Shown: in pieces, positions 11,771 through 23,174 of the stretch | How positions within the stretch are numbered: position 1 is the first letter of the stretch | Layout: each line of letters opens with the position of its first letter | NCBI GenBank assembly: GCA_002104945.1 | Contig: MCFH01000138.1 | Coordinates: forward strand, 1-28,038 | Length of the DNA: 28,038 bases | Source of the DNA: Piromyces finnis | Taxonomy: Eukaryota; Neocallimastigomycota; Neocallimastigomycetes; Neocallimastigales; Neocallimastigaceae | Direction: 5' to 3' | Notes under the pieces: model-generated | What the model was told of the DNA's origin: nothing | Databases searched by the model: none | Seen by the model: only the letters and a program-made list of their open reading frames with translations | Made by a program: the position numbers and the translations under genes

Positions 11771-13020
11771 AAAAGAAAAAATTGATTTTTTTTTTTTTAA
11801 CACGTTTAATTCACATCCCTATATTAACATATTAAAAAATAACCTAATTTAAGTAGTATCATAATTTAATATCATAATTTAATATAATGTCATTATTAAA
11901 TATTATTAATTTAGTTACTTTATTATTATTAAAAATTCATAGAAATCTAATACATCAGTTACATTTATTATACCATTATTACTATATCCTATCATATTAT
12001 TATTTTATTAAATAATTTATTAAAGTTATAAAAAAGTTCTTAATTCTAAAATAAGAAAACAAAATTGGGAAGGCAAAATACAATTTAAATTATATATTTT
12101 AGAATTAGATTTTTTAAAATTATAGATTATTTTATTATCTATTATTTATATTATTTATATTGTTATTGCTATTCTAATACGAAATAGTCTTTTTTTTTAT
12201 TACTATTCTATTATTCTAAATTCATAATGTAAATACTTGTTAAAAGTATAAATAATAAAAAAAAAATTATAATTTCAAATATAAAATAAATATTTAATTG
12301 TTTAATGATAAAGAAAATATAAAAATGTAAAAATGAATGGTTATAATATAATATTATTTTTTATAAGATAAAATAATTTAAGATTGATTAATAGGAATAC
12401 TAAATAATCGCAATATATTTAAAATAAATATTTTACTGTATATATATTTTTTGCTTATAGAATGTCTCTTTCATTTATTAATATAATATATATTTTATTT
12501 ACTATAAAAATACACCTATGTCTAATCAAATATAAATAATTTTTAAATAGGAATAAAGTGTTATATTCTATATTCATTATAAAATTAATTATAATATATA
12601 TTATTTAATATTTTATATTTCATATTTATTTTCAAATTTTTTATCATTTAAATAAAAAAGTTGAAAATTTGTTTGGCCTTTAAAATATTTTTATATCTAT
12701 ATAGTATTTAAATGAAAATTACAAATATTAAAGCTATAACAAACACAAAATAGTATTGCCAAATAATGAAAATGAAATAAAAAATAATTATTTATTACAT
12801 ATTTGAAAGCTTTATTTTATGAAAATTGAAAATTAAAAATATATATTTTAATATTTCATTTTTTATACATATTTCATATTGCACTTATATTATGTATTTA
12901 TACTTAATTTTTTTTAAATTTATATATCATTAAAAGTCAAAAATTATTTTTTACTTTTATGTATTCTATTTACATTGAAATTTTGATTTTTTAACTACTT
13001 TATATTTATATGATAGATTT
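11771..13020. other. A+T-rich gap between the PFL and GH11 arrays
   Basis: The first 300 bases repeat the PFL 3' flank seen after copy B. From about 12110 the sequence is unique in this window and very A/T rich, with no coding signal, RNA gene or transposon ends that I could recognise. Confidence 0.7.
12041..12107. repeat. 13-base inverted repeat at the position matching the PFL palindrome axis
   Basis: TAATTCTAAAATA (12041-12053) and its exact complement (12095-12107) flank a 41-base loop, which is the reversed match of the axis sequence 5118-5163. Outside the 13 bases the two sides agree only loosely, unlike the B/C junction where pairing continues for kilobases. Confidence 0.75.
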
Positions 13021-13115
13021 AGTAACATTACGAATAAATTATTGGCATTGAGAATACCATTCATTTTAGTAACATTACGAATAAATTTATTGGCATTGAG
13101 AATACCATTCATTCA
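13021..13115. repeat. 47-48 base tandem duplication at the 3' end of GH11 copy E
   Basis: Two adjacent units (13021-13067 and 13068-13115) each begin AGTAACATTACGAATAAA and include the last codons of the xylanase gene. The second duplicate of the stop region lies outside the coding sequence. The 3' ends of F, G and H instead carry a shorter duplication of the CAATGTCAATAAATT region. Confidence 0.8.
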
Positions 13116-14020
13116 TTCTAACACATGTACCTTGTTGACAACATTTAGCTCCATTGAAACCATTACCTCCACATTGAGCCCATCTTGCTGCACAATTACC
13201 TGCATTTATTATTATATTGTGTTATTATCCAATTATTATTTTATTGTTGTTGTTGTATTGTTGTGTTATTGTTATTAGTGGCATTACTACCATTACCAAT
13301 ATATACTTTAGCATATGGGAAATCGGCTGTACACTAGTACCTGATCATTACTACCGGCTTCTCCTAATACTTTTGGCTTCATGCAATTTACCTAATGTCA
13401 TCCAAGCTTTTCCCATTGTTGGAAGTGTGCTGTAATACAATCGTACCACAATCACGAGCATTCTACGAACACTAAAGTATTGTTTGAATGTGGTATTTCC
13501 ATCAATCGATGGTCCAGTACGAGTATTTTGATAAACCGTGTATACTGCTCCATCAATAGTATAATCTCCTTTCTTGACATTACCAACCCAATCTCCTGGA
13601 CGATATGGACTAAGCCAATTGTCAACAACGTAGAATTCAACTAAAGGACTTCGACTCCAACCATAAATACCGACAAATGAATAATCAACATTTGAGATGT
13701 TTTTGTTTGACGAGTTTAAAGTCAGCATACAAATGTCCGATTTGTGAATGCGTTTTAGTACTGTCGAAAGAAAGACCAGAACGACATAAATAATCCTTTG
13801 CATTTGGAATGAGCAAGAGAAAGAACCATCAGAGTAGAAAGTAGCACTATTATTACCACTATCAGCCCATAATTCATAACCAATTCCACCAATAGAACCA
13901 ACCTTATTACTTGTTTCTCTAACACTTGTACCTGAGTGTCTAGCTTGAACTGCAGAAAACTTTGAGCAAGTGTAGTAGAAGCTAAAGATAAAACAACAGA
14001 AGCAACTTGACGAATTTCAT
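13087..14020 (-). CDS. GH11 xylanase-CBM1, copy E, frameshifted
   Basis: Same gene as intact copy F: signal peptide, GH11 catalytic domain with the [17 protein letters not shown] segment, Asn-rich linker and CBM1 ending in NEWYSQCQ. Start ATG 14020-14018, TAA 13089-13087. Many indels relative to F are present: a missing A at codon 5 (shared with copy G), further changes through 13700-13970 (for example an extra T after TTGAGATG near 13702 and a lost T near 13805), and several between 13240 and 13460, including the linker. The surviving frame 13803-13351 covers the catalytic core in pieces. The last codons use TCT and TGC where the other copies have TCC and TGT, and the 3' flank differs by true substitutions, so E is the most divergent member at its 3' end. 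Confidence 0.85.
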
Positions 14021-14854
14021 TTTTAATTTTTTGATTTTTAATATATTAATATTTTATATAAAAGAAAGCTTAAGCTTATAATTTACAATTTCTAATTTCA
14101 AATGTTTGAATTATTTTAATTTTTATTTTATAATTACAATAATTATTTACAAATATTTTTTTTTTATAATTCTATAATTCTATTATAGTTTACTTATATA
14201 TTTTACAACTAAATATTATTAATTAAATTAATAATGAATAAAATAAAATAAAGAAGGAAAACTGACTCTTTTATATATATATATATTTTTTTAAATTGAT
14301 TCTTTAATGAGAGGGAAAAATAAAGGAAAAAATAAAGGATAAAAATGATTAATATTAAATTAATAAATATTAAATATTATTAATATTATATTAAATAGTT
14401 TATTCATAATTTTTAAATTAAAATAATCATAATTAAAAATATTAATTTATATTAAATATTAAAGAAAAACAATATTTAATTTTCCCTATACTTTTTATTC
14501 ATAAGTCATAAGTCATTGCTTTTGTTTTTTTATAATAATAAAATAAGAATATACAAAACTTAATTCTATATATATTAATAAATAAACAAATAAATAAATA
14601 AATAAATAATTGAATGAAGAAATGATATATTTAATTATTTAATAAAATATTTATTTTTCTATTTCATTTCATTTAAAATAATAATTAAAAATATTATTTT
14701 ATAAAATGTTATTTATATTATTTTATTTTTTGTGTACCTTGTATAAAAGTTCAAAGATAGATTTAATTTAATTATCAAATTATTTTATATTCTATATTTA
14801 AAATCATAGATTTAATAAATAGTTATATTAAATCTAAATAATATAACAAATTAT
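14021..14854. promoter_or_regulatory. upstream region of GH11 copy E (shared 0.83 kb inverted repeat arm)
   Basis: The 834 bases before copy E are matched by 16023-16858 (F), 21140-21981 (G) and 23175-24013 (H). A conserved palindromic AAGCTTAAGCTT lies about 50 bases from each ATG, and the arm ends at AACAAATTAT. It presumably contains the xylanase promoter. No specific factor site is claimed. Confidence 0.7.
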
Positions 14855-16022
14855 ATGACTTTCATCAAAGCAGTGAGTAATAACACAACATGTTTTCAAT
14901 GCATTTATTGTTAATGGCATTATTATTATTATTATTATTATTATATATTATATTATTATTATTATTATATTATTATTATTATTATTATTATTATATTATT
15001 ATTATATTATATTATTATAATTATAATACTATTATTTTTAAACAAAAAAATAAAACAAATATGTATTTATCATATATTTTTTTAATTAGTAAAACTATTC
15101 ATTTTTCATTTTTATATTTATTTCGTAAAAGGAATAAAGAATTAAATAGAACCATTTTCTTTTAAAAAAAAAAAATATAAAAAATAAGTATTAATAAATA
15201 TTAAATAAACATTATTTTTATTATTATTTAAGGTTTCAATAACAAAGAATAATATCCCACATATAAAATCATTTTCAAATCAATAAAGTTTATATTTTAA
15301 TATAAATTATTTACATTTAATTTATCTTTTATATTGATAAACCTTAATAAATATTATATTTAATATTTAAAAAATATATCATAAAATTAATTAAAAATAT
15401 TAATTTTATCATAAACTTTAAAGATATATCTTTTTATTTATTATTAACAGGATTAATAAATACAATGGATATTTTATTATTATGATATTTTATTATATAT
15501 TTATTAATATAAATAATTTTGAATAAAATGAATATAAAATATGAATTGTCATCGTAGTTTTAAAGAATATATTTAAAAACTTAGTATTTTATATTTTTTT
15601 AAATAAAGTCAACATACTATTATTAAAAATAATATATTAAAATAACAATAACAAATGAAATATAATATTACTTTTTAATTTTTTTTTTTTTTTTTTTTGA
15701 ATATTAAATATGATGTTTGATAAATTATGATAACTATACAAGTTTTTAATTTTTAAGTTAACGTTTTATTAAATCAGTATTATAATGCTATCTATTTTTT
15801 CATGCTTGATGTCTATTTTTTTTATTAGTTTAAAGAATTAAAGGTAATGCTGTTTTGATAAATATTTTATTAGAATTAAAATTGAAAATAAAATTTAGTT
15901 TAGAATAATATTATAAAGAAAATTGATATTAATTTAATAAAAAATAAATATAAAATAATATATATATATTAAATAACATCTTTTATTAACATGTTGTCTG
16001 TTTTTTTTTATTTTTAAAGGCC
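14855..16022. other. 1.17 kb spacer between the head-to-head GH11 copies E and F
   Basis: Unique within the E/F pair and present in opposite orientation at 21982-23174. It holds a (TTA)n tract, several A/T runs and no supportable gene. An open frame at 14890-15165 is a translated microsatellite. AACATGTT occurs near both ends (about 14888 and 15988). Confidence 0.7.
14919..15032. repeat. (TTA)n microsatellite, interrupted
   Basis: About 110 bases of TTA/TAT triplets with a few interruptions. The mirrored tract at 22983-23110 is longer and more regular. Confidence 0.9.
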
Positions 16023-16858
16023 ATAATTTGTTATATTATTTAGATTTAATATAACTATTTATTAAATCTATGATTTTAAATATAGAATATAAAATAATCT
16101 GATAATTAAAATTAAATCTATCTTTGAACTTTTATACAAGGTACACAAAAAATAAAATAATATAAAATAACATTTTATAAATAATATTTTTAATATTATT
16201 TTTAAATGAAATGAAATAGAAAAATAAATATTTTATTAAATAATTAAATATATCATTTCTACATTCAATTATTTATTTATTTATTTATTTGTTTATTTAT
16301 TAATATATATAGAATTAAGTTTTGTATATTCTTATTTATTATTATAAAAAAACAAAAGCAATGACTTATGACTTATGAATAAAAAGTATAGGGAAAATTA
16401 AATATTGTTTTTCTTTAATATTTAATATAAATTAATATTTTTAATTATGATTAATTTTAATTTAAAAAATTATGAATAAACTATTTAATATAATATTTAA
16501 TAATATTTAATATTTATTAATTTTAATATTAATCATTTTTATCCTTTATTTTTTCCTTTATTTTTCCCTCTCATTAAAGAATCAATTTAAAAAAAAATAT
16601 ATATATATATAAAAAGAGTCAGTTTTCCTTCTTTATTTTATTTTATTCATTATTAATTTAATTAATAATTAGTTGTAAAATATATAAGTAAACTATAATA
16701 GAATTATAGAATTATAAAAAAAATATTTGTAAATAATTATTGTAATTATAAAATAAAAATTAAAATAATTCAAACATTTGAAATTAGAAATTGTAAATTA
16801 TAAGCTTAAGCTTTCTTTTATATAAAATATTAATATATTAAAAATCAAAAAATTAAAA
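16023..16858 (+). promoter_or_regulatory. upstream region of GH11 copy F (shared inverted repeat arm)
   Basis: Reverse complement of 14021-14854, including AAGCTTAAGCTT at about 16802 and the leader TAATATATTAAAAATCAAAAAA just before the ATG. A+T rich; a promoter role is inferred. Confidence 0.7.
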
Positions 16859-17803
16859 ATGAAATTCGTCAAAGTTGCTTCTGTTGTTTTATCTTTAGCT
16901 TCTACTACACTTGCTCAAAGTTTCTGCAGTTCAGCTAGACACTCAGGTACAAGTGTTAGAGAAACAAGTAATAAGGTTGGTTCTATTGGTGGAATTGGTT
17001 ATGAATTATGGGCTGATAGTGGTAATAATAGTGCTACTTTCTACTCTGATGGTTCTTTCTCTTGCTCATTCCAAAATGCAAAGGATTATTTATGTCGTTC
17101 TGGTCTTTCTTTCGACAGTACTAAAACGCATTCACAAATCGGACATTTGTATGCTGACTTTAAACTCGTCAAACAAAACATCTCAAATGTTGATTATTCA
17201 TTTGTCGGTATTTATGGTTGGAGTCGAAGTCCTTTAGTTGAATTCTACGTTGTTGACAATTGGCTTAGTCCATATCGTCCAGGAGATTGGGTTGGTAATG
17301 TCAAGAAAGGAGATTATACTATTGATGGAGCAGTATACACGGTTTATCAAAATACTCGTACTGGACCATCGATTGATGGAAATACCACATTCAAACAATA
17401 CTTTAGTGTTCGTAAGAATGCTCGTGATTGTGGTACGATTGATATTACAGCACACTTCCAACAATGGGAAAAGCTTGGAATGACATTAGGTAAATTGCAT
17501 GAAGCCAAAGTATTAGGAGAAGCCGGTAGTAATGGATCAGGTACTAGTGGTACAGCCGATTTCCCATATGCTAAAGTATATATTGGTAATGGTAGTAATG
17601 CCACTAATAACAATAACAACAACAATAACAACAACAACAATAATAATAATAATTGGAATAATAACAACAATAATAATAATAATAATGCAGGTAATTGTGC
17701 AGCAAGATGGGCTCAATGTGGAGGTAATGGTTTCAATGGAGCTAAATGTTGTCAACAAGGTACATGTGTTAGAATGAATGAATGGTATTCCCAATGTCAA
17801 TAA
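16859..17803 (+). CDS. endo-1,4-beta-xylanase, GH11 with C-terminal CBM1, copy F (intact)
   Basis: A complete 314-residue protein that should hydrolyse xylan backbones outside the cell. Residues 1-19 form a signal peptide (charged KFVK, hydrophobic core, TTLA then Q20). The GH11 beta-jelly-roll spans about 21-225. The conserved strand [17 protein letters not shown] carries the likely nucleophile E128, and VLGEAG carries the likely acid/base E221. A Gly/Ser then Asn-rich linker follows (16 Asn, one Trp, 10 Asn, about 250-277). The last 35 residues (280-314) are a fungal-type CBM1: W284, QCGG, F292, W309-Y310 as the binding face, and six Cys rather than the minimal four. There is no fungal dockerin, so a free secreted enzyme is likely. 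This is the only unbroken copy of four. GH11 genes in this phylum are generally thought to come from rumen bacteria, whereas CBM1 is fungal. Confidence 0.97.
   Translation: MKFVKVASVVLSLASTTLAQSFCSSARHSGTSVRETSNKVGSIGGIGYELWADSGNNSATFYSDGSFSCSFQNAKDYLCRSGLSFDSTKTHSQIGHLYADFKLVKQNISNVDYSFVGIYGWSRSPLVEFYVVDNWLSPYRPGDWVGNVKKGDYTIDGAVYTVYQNTRTGPSIDGNTTFKQYFSVRKNARDCGTIDITAHFQQWEKLGMTLGKLHEAKVLGEAGSNGSGTSGTADFPYAKVYIGNGSNATNNNNNNNNNNNNNNNNWNNNNNNNNNNAGNCAARWAQCGGNGFNGAKCCQQGTCVRMNEWYSQCQ
17605..17690 (+). repeat. AAC/AAT triplet tract encoding the Asn-rich linker
   Basis: Mixed AAC and AAT codons encode 26 Asn with one Trp codon in the middle. Copy G keeps the same 16 + 10 pattern. E and H have shorter, out-of-frame versions, as expected of a slippage-prone or hard-to-read tract. 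Confidence 0.9.
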
Positions 17804-18303
17804 ATTACTCTCAATGTCAATAAATTTATTTTAAATAAATTTATTTTTAAATAAATTTACTCTATAAATATGAAGAAGTTATAAAATCAAAAATTTCAAT
17901 GTAAATAGAATACATAAAAAGTAAAACATAAATTTTAACATTTTAAATGAATCTTATTAATTGTAGAATTTGAATATATTGTAAAAAATAAAAATATAAC
18001 ATTAAAAAAAGATTAGTAAATAATTTTATATATATTATGTAGATTTAATTTTTTTTCATTATATTATTAATGAAGCATTATTGTTAATAAAATATTAAAT
18101 ATTTTTAAATATATTAAATACAATGAAATAAATATAATTATTTGTAATTTTGAATTTCATTAATAAAACCTTAATTAAAATAATCTTTTATAAAAAAGAG
18201 AATATTGTTATATTTCTATAAAAATGAAATATATATGAATTTAAATTTAAACAAAAAAATAAAGTATTGTTTTAAAATAAGTGAAATATTAATTACTTGC
18301 TTT
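17804..18303. repeat. 3' flank of GH11 copy F, mirrored downstream of copy G
   Basis: Opens with a second CAATGTCAATAAATTT copy (containing AATAAA, a possible polyadenylation signal) and two ATAAATTTATTTTTAA-like units, then A/T-rich DNA. It is matched in reverse by 19698-20196 until both stop at the ATTACTTGC block. Copy H shares only its first 240 bases or so. Confidence 0.75.
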
Positions 18304-19697
18304 ATATTAAAATTTTTATATATCAATTATAAAAATATAATATGTATTAAAATTATAATTAGTTTTTCAACAATTTTTAAAAAATCAACTATTCAAAAAG
18401 TATAATATTATTTAAATTTATTAATGTTAAAATATGGAAAATATATGTAGACAATTGAAATATATTGATATATTGTAATAGATTAAATATATAAACAATA
18501 TAGTATATTCATACAAATACAAATATATGATGATTTATTATTTGTCCTAGATTCTAGAAGGGGTATTTTCCAGCCAGGATTCTGGCCAAATAATAAATTT
18601 TGTCTGGCTAAAAAATATGTTACTTTTATTTCTATTAGCAATGTTTTAACTATAAATATTAATAAAGTTTTCATTATTTAAAAACTTAATGCTTACTAAT
18701 AAACTATGCTTCTTAGTTTCTTAAAAGGAATTTTTAAAACAAAATCTCTACTTGAATAAAAAAAAAAAAAGAAAATAAAATTTATAATGTTGTGTTACTA
18801 TTATGTTAAACCTTCCAAAAAATGAATTTATTCTTATAAGCATAAATGTGAAATTGCTTATAATTGATAATGAAAATTTTGAATTTAATATCATTCAAAA
18901 TATTTATTTATGAATAATTAGTAATTAATAGACTATTTATAATGTTTACCTACAAATAATGAATATACCTTACTCCATTCATGATTTATACATTTAGTCT
19001 TAAAAATCCTTAAATAATATTGAATGATGGCATTTTATAAAAGCCAACATTAATTAATAAATTCTAAAATATTTACTAATATATCAAAAAAATATGCTAG
19101 AATATTATAATTAATATCAACACATACCCTTAACAAACTTATTAAAGTATAATTAATAACTACTACTTAGATACAAATAAAATACTCGGAAAAGAAAGTC
19201 AAGAAAGTTTATGCTGTAGCAGTTTGTGAAAGCTAACTTAATATTTATATATACATTATATACACTTTATATTACTTAAAAAAATAGTGTAAAACTTAAA
19301 AATATCATTTTATCCAAAAATATATACAGATATTTATAAATACATTGATTATACAAATATACATATCAATATAATAAATTTCATATAATTTCAATATTTG
19401 AATTATCAATATGACATTTGGTTAATTATATGGAAATGAAACAATAAGTTTTACAATATAAAATTATAATTAGTGATTATTAAATTGATATTATAGTTTT
19501 TTTCGTAATAATGCCTCCAAAATATAAATAAATTTAATTTATAACGAATATTAGTCGAAAAGTAACTCTAATGAAAGATAATTTATTAGCTATTTAATTT
19601 CAAGAAAGTCAATAAAAATATGTTATTTAAACAATCATTTTTTATAAAAAAAATAATATTAAAAGTAATACTTGTTTGAAATATAAATATTTAATAT
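18304..19697. other. 1.4 kb unmirrored centre of the GH11 array
   Basis: Single-copy within the window and slightly less A/T-extreme than the flanks. I see no credible gene. A G+C-richer patch at 18543-18612 (around CCAGCCAGGATTCTGGCC) stands out, and the only frame through it (18483-18674, minus) has no recognisable family. No terminal repeats were found. Confidence 0.6.
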
Positions 19698-20196
19698 TAA
19701 GCAAGTAATTAATATTTCACTTATTTTAAAAACAATACTTTATTTTTTTGTTTAATTTTAAATTCATATATATTTCATTTTTATAGAAATATAACAATAT
19801 TCTCTTTTTTATAAAAGATTATTTTAATTAAGGTTTATTAATGAAATTCAAAATTACAAATAATTATATTTATTTCATTGTATTTATATATTTAAAAATA
19901 TTTAATATTTTATTAACAATAATGCTTCATTAATAATATAATGAAAAAAAATTAAAATCTACATAATATATATAAAATTATTTACTAATTTTTTTTAATG
20001 TTATATTTTATTTTTACAATATATTCAAATTCTACAATTAATAAGATTCATTTAAAATGTTAAAATTTATGTTTTACTTTTTATGTATTCTATTTACATT
20101 GAAATTTTTGATTTTATAACTTCTTCATATTTATAGAGTAAATTTATTTAAAAATAAATTTATTTAAAAATAAATTTATTGACATTGAGAGTAAAT
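19698..20196. repeat. 3' flank of GH11 copy G, mirror of copy F flank
   Basis: Reverse complement of 17804-18303 with small A/T length differences. It contains the repeated TAAATTTATT units next to the stop codon of copy G. No gene is present. Confidence 0.75.
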
Positions 20197-21139
20197 TTAT
20201 TGACATTGGGAATACCATTCATTCATTCTAACACATGTACCTTGTTGACAACATTTAGCTCCATTGAAACCATTACCTCCACATTGAGCCCATCTTGCTG
20301 CACAATTACCTGCATTATTATTATTATTATTGTTGTTATTATTCCAATTATTATTATTATTGTTGTTGTTGTTATTGTTGTTGTTATTGTTATTAGTGGC
20401 ATTACTACCATTACCAATATATACTTTAGCATATGGGAAATCGGCTGTACCACTAGTACCTGATCCATTACTACCGGCTTCTCCTAATACTTTGGCTTCA
20501 TGTAATTTACCTAATGTCATTCCAAGCTTTTCCCATTGTTGGAAGTGTGCTGTAATATCAATCGTACCACAATCACGAGCATTCTTACGAACACTAAAGT
20601 ATTGTTTGAATGTGGTATTTCCATCAATCGATGGTCCAGTACGAGTATTTGATAAACCGTGTATACTGCTCCATCAATAGTATAATCTCCTTTCTTGACA
20701 TTACCAACCCAATCTCCTGGACGATATGGACTAAGCCAATTGTCAACAACGTAGAATTCAACTAAAGGACTTCGACTCCAACCATAAATACCGACAAATG
20801 AATAATCAACATTTGAGATGTTTTGTTTGACGAGTTTAAAGTCAGCATACAAATGTCCGATTTGTGAATGCGTTTTAGTACTGTCGAAAGAAAGACCAGA
20901 ACGACATAAATAATCCTTTGCATTTTGGAATGAGCAAGAGAAAGAACCATCAGAGTAGAAAGTAGCACTATTATTACCACTATCAGCCCATAATTCATAA
21001 CCAATTCCACCAATAGAACCAACCTTATTACTTGTTTCTCTAACACTTGTACCTGAGTGTCTAGCTGAACTGCAGAAACTTTGAGCAAGTGTAGTAGAAG
21101 CTAAAGATAAAACAACAGAAGCAACTTGACGAATTTCAT
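20197..21139 (-). CDS. GH11 xylanase-CBM1, copy G, two frameshifts
   Basis: Same protein as copy F across the whole span (ATG 21139-21137, TAA 20199-20197). Two one-base losses break it: an A missing in GTCAAAGTT at codon 5 (about 21127), which puts a stop shortly after the start, and a base lost in CAAAATACT near 20648, inside the catalytic domain. Between them the correct frame is open through the nucleophile segment [11 protein letters not shown]; after the second break it resumes with [11 protein letters not shown], the acid/base Glu, a 16 + 10 Asn linker and a complete CBM1. The codon 5 loss is shared with copy E. Both breaks fall in A runs, so sequencing error is a good alternative to a real defect. 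It is tail to tail with F across 2.4 kb and head to head with H. Confidence 0.9.
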
Positions 21140-21981
21140 TTTTAATTTTTTTGATTTTTAATATATTAATATTTTATATAAAAGAAAGCTTAAGCTTATA
21201 ATTTACAATTTCTAATTTCAAATGTTTGAATTATTTTAATTTTTATTTTTATAATTACAATAATTATTTACAAATATTTTTTTTTTATAATTCTATAATT
21301 CTATTATAGTTTACTTATATATTTTACAACTAATTATTAATTAAATTAATAATGAATAAAATAAAATAAAGAAGGAAAACTGACTCTTTTTATATATATA
21401 TATTTTTTTTTTAAATTGATTCTTTAATGAGAGGGAAAAATAAAGGAAAAATAAAGGATAAAAATGATTAATATTAAAATTAATAAATATTAAATATTAT
21501 TAAATATTATATTAAATAGTTTATTCATAATTTTTAAATTAAAATTAATCATAATTAAAAATATTAATTTATATTAAATATTAAAGAAAAACAATATTTA
21601 ATTTTCCCTATACTTTTTATTCATAAGTCATAAGTCATTGCTTTTGTTTTTTTTATAATAATAAAATAAGCATATACAAAACTTAATTCTATATATATTA
21701 ATAAATAAACAAATAAATAAATAAATAAATAATTGAATGTAGAAATGATATATTTAATTATTTAATAAAATATTTATTTTTCTATTTCATTTCATTTAAA
21801 AATAATAATTAAAAATATTATTTTATAAAATGTTATTTTATATTATTTTATTTTTTGTGTACCTTGTATAAAAGTTCAAAAGATAGATTTAATTTTAATT
21901 ATCAAATTATTTTATATTCTATATTTAAAATCATAGATTTAATAAATAGTTATATTAAATCTAAATAATATAACAAATTAT
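21140..21981 (-). promoter_or_regulatory. upstream region of GH11 copy G (shared inverted repeat arm)
   Basis: Same 0.84 kb arm as upstream of E, F and H, with AAGCTTAAGCTT near 21187. It ends at AACAAATTAT, after which the sequence continues as the reversed spacer. Confidence 0.7.
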
Positions 21982-22992
21982 GGCCTTTAAAAATAAAAAA
22001 AAACAGACAACATGTTAATAAAAGATGTTATTTAATATATATATATTATTTTATATTTATTTTTTTATTAAATTAATATCAATTTTCTTTATAATATTAT
22101 TCTAAACTAAATTTTATTTTCAATTTTAATTCTAATAAAATATTTATCAAAACAGCATTACCTTTAATTCTTTAAACTAATAAAAAAAATAGACATCAAG
22201 CATGAAAAATAGATAGCATTATAATACTGATTTAATAAAACGTTAACTTAAAAATTAAAAACTTGTATAGTTATCTTTATTTATCAAACATCATATTTAA
22301 TATTCAAAAAAAAAAAAAAAAAAAAAAATTAAAAAGTAATATTATATTTCATTTGTTATTGTTATTTAATATATTATTTTAATAATAGTATGTTGACTTT
22401 ATTTAAAAAATATAAAATACTAAGTTTTTAAATATATTCTTTAAAACTACGATGACAATTCATATTTTCATATTCATTTTATTCAAAATTATTTATATTA
22501 ATAAATATATAATAAAATATCATAATAATAAAAATATCCATTGTATTTATTAATCCTGTTAATAATAAATAAAAAGATATATCTTTAAGTTTATGATAAA
22601 ATTAATATTTTTAATTAATTTTATGATATATTTTTTAAATATTAAATATAATATTTATTAAGGTTTATCAATATAAAAGATAAATTAAATGTAAATAAAT
22701 TTATATTAAAATATAAACTTTATTGATTTGAAAATGATTTTATATGTGGGATATTATTCTTTGTTATTGAAACCTTAAATAATAATAAAAATAATGTTTA
22801 TTTAATATTTATTAATACTTATTTTTTATATTTTTTTTTTTTAAAAAGAAAATGGTTCTATTTAATTCTTTATTCCTTTTACGAAATAAATATAAAAATG
22901 AAAAATGAAATAGTTTTACTAATTAAAAAAATATATGATAAAATACATATTTGTTTTATTTTTTGTTTAAAAATAATAGTATTAATTATAAT

Positions 22993-23074
<82 letters not shown>

Positions 23075-23174
23075 TAATAATAATAATATAATAATAATAA
23101 TAATAATAATGCCATTAACAATAAATGCATTGAAAACATGTTGTGTTATTACTCACTGCTTTGATGAAAGTCAT
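21982..23174. other. 1.19 kb spacer between GH11 copies G and H, inverted relative to E/F
   Basis: Reverse complement of 14855-16022. GGCCTTTAAAAATAAA now adjoins copy G and CACTGCTTTGATGAAAGTCAT adjoins copy H. No gene is present; the open frame at 22879-23139 is the translated triplet repeat. Confidence 0.75.
22983..23110. repeat. (TAA)n microsatellite
   Basis: Roughly 40 TAA units with few interruptions, the expanded counterpart of 14919-15032 on the opposite strand. Confidence 0.9.

Noticed and set aside
14890-15165. Open frame with a poly-Leu/Ile/Tyr hydrophobic stretch, like a membrane protein
   Set aside because: It is translated TTA/TAT microsatellite; the mirrored copy at 22879-23139 changes residue composition with repeat length and has no conserved protein.
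18483-18674. Small 63-residue open frame on the minus strand in the GH11 array centre
   Set aside because: No recognisable domain, Ile/Leu/Lys-biased composition as expected from A/T-rich noncoding DNA, and no second copy to test conservation.
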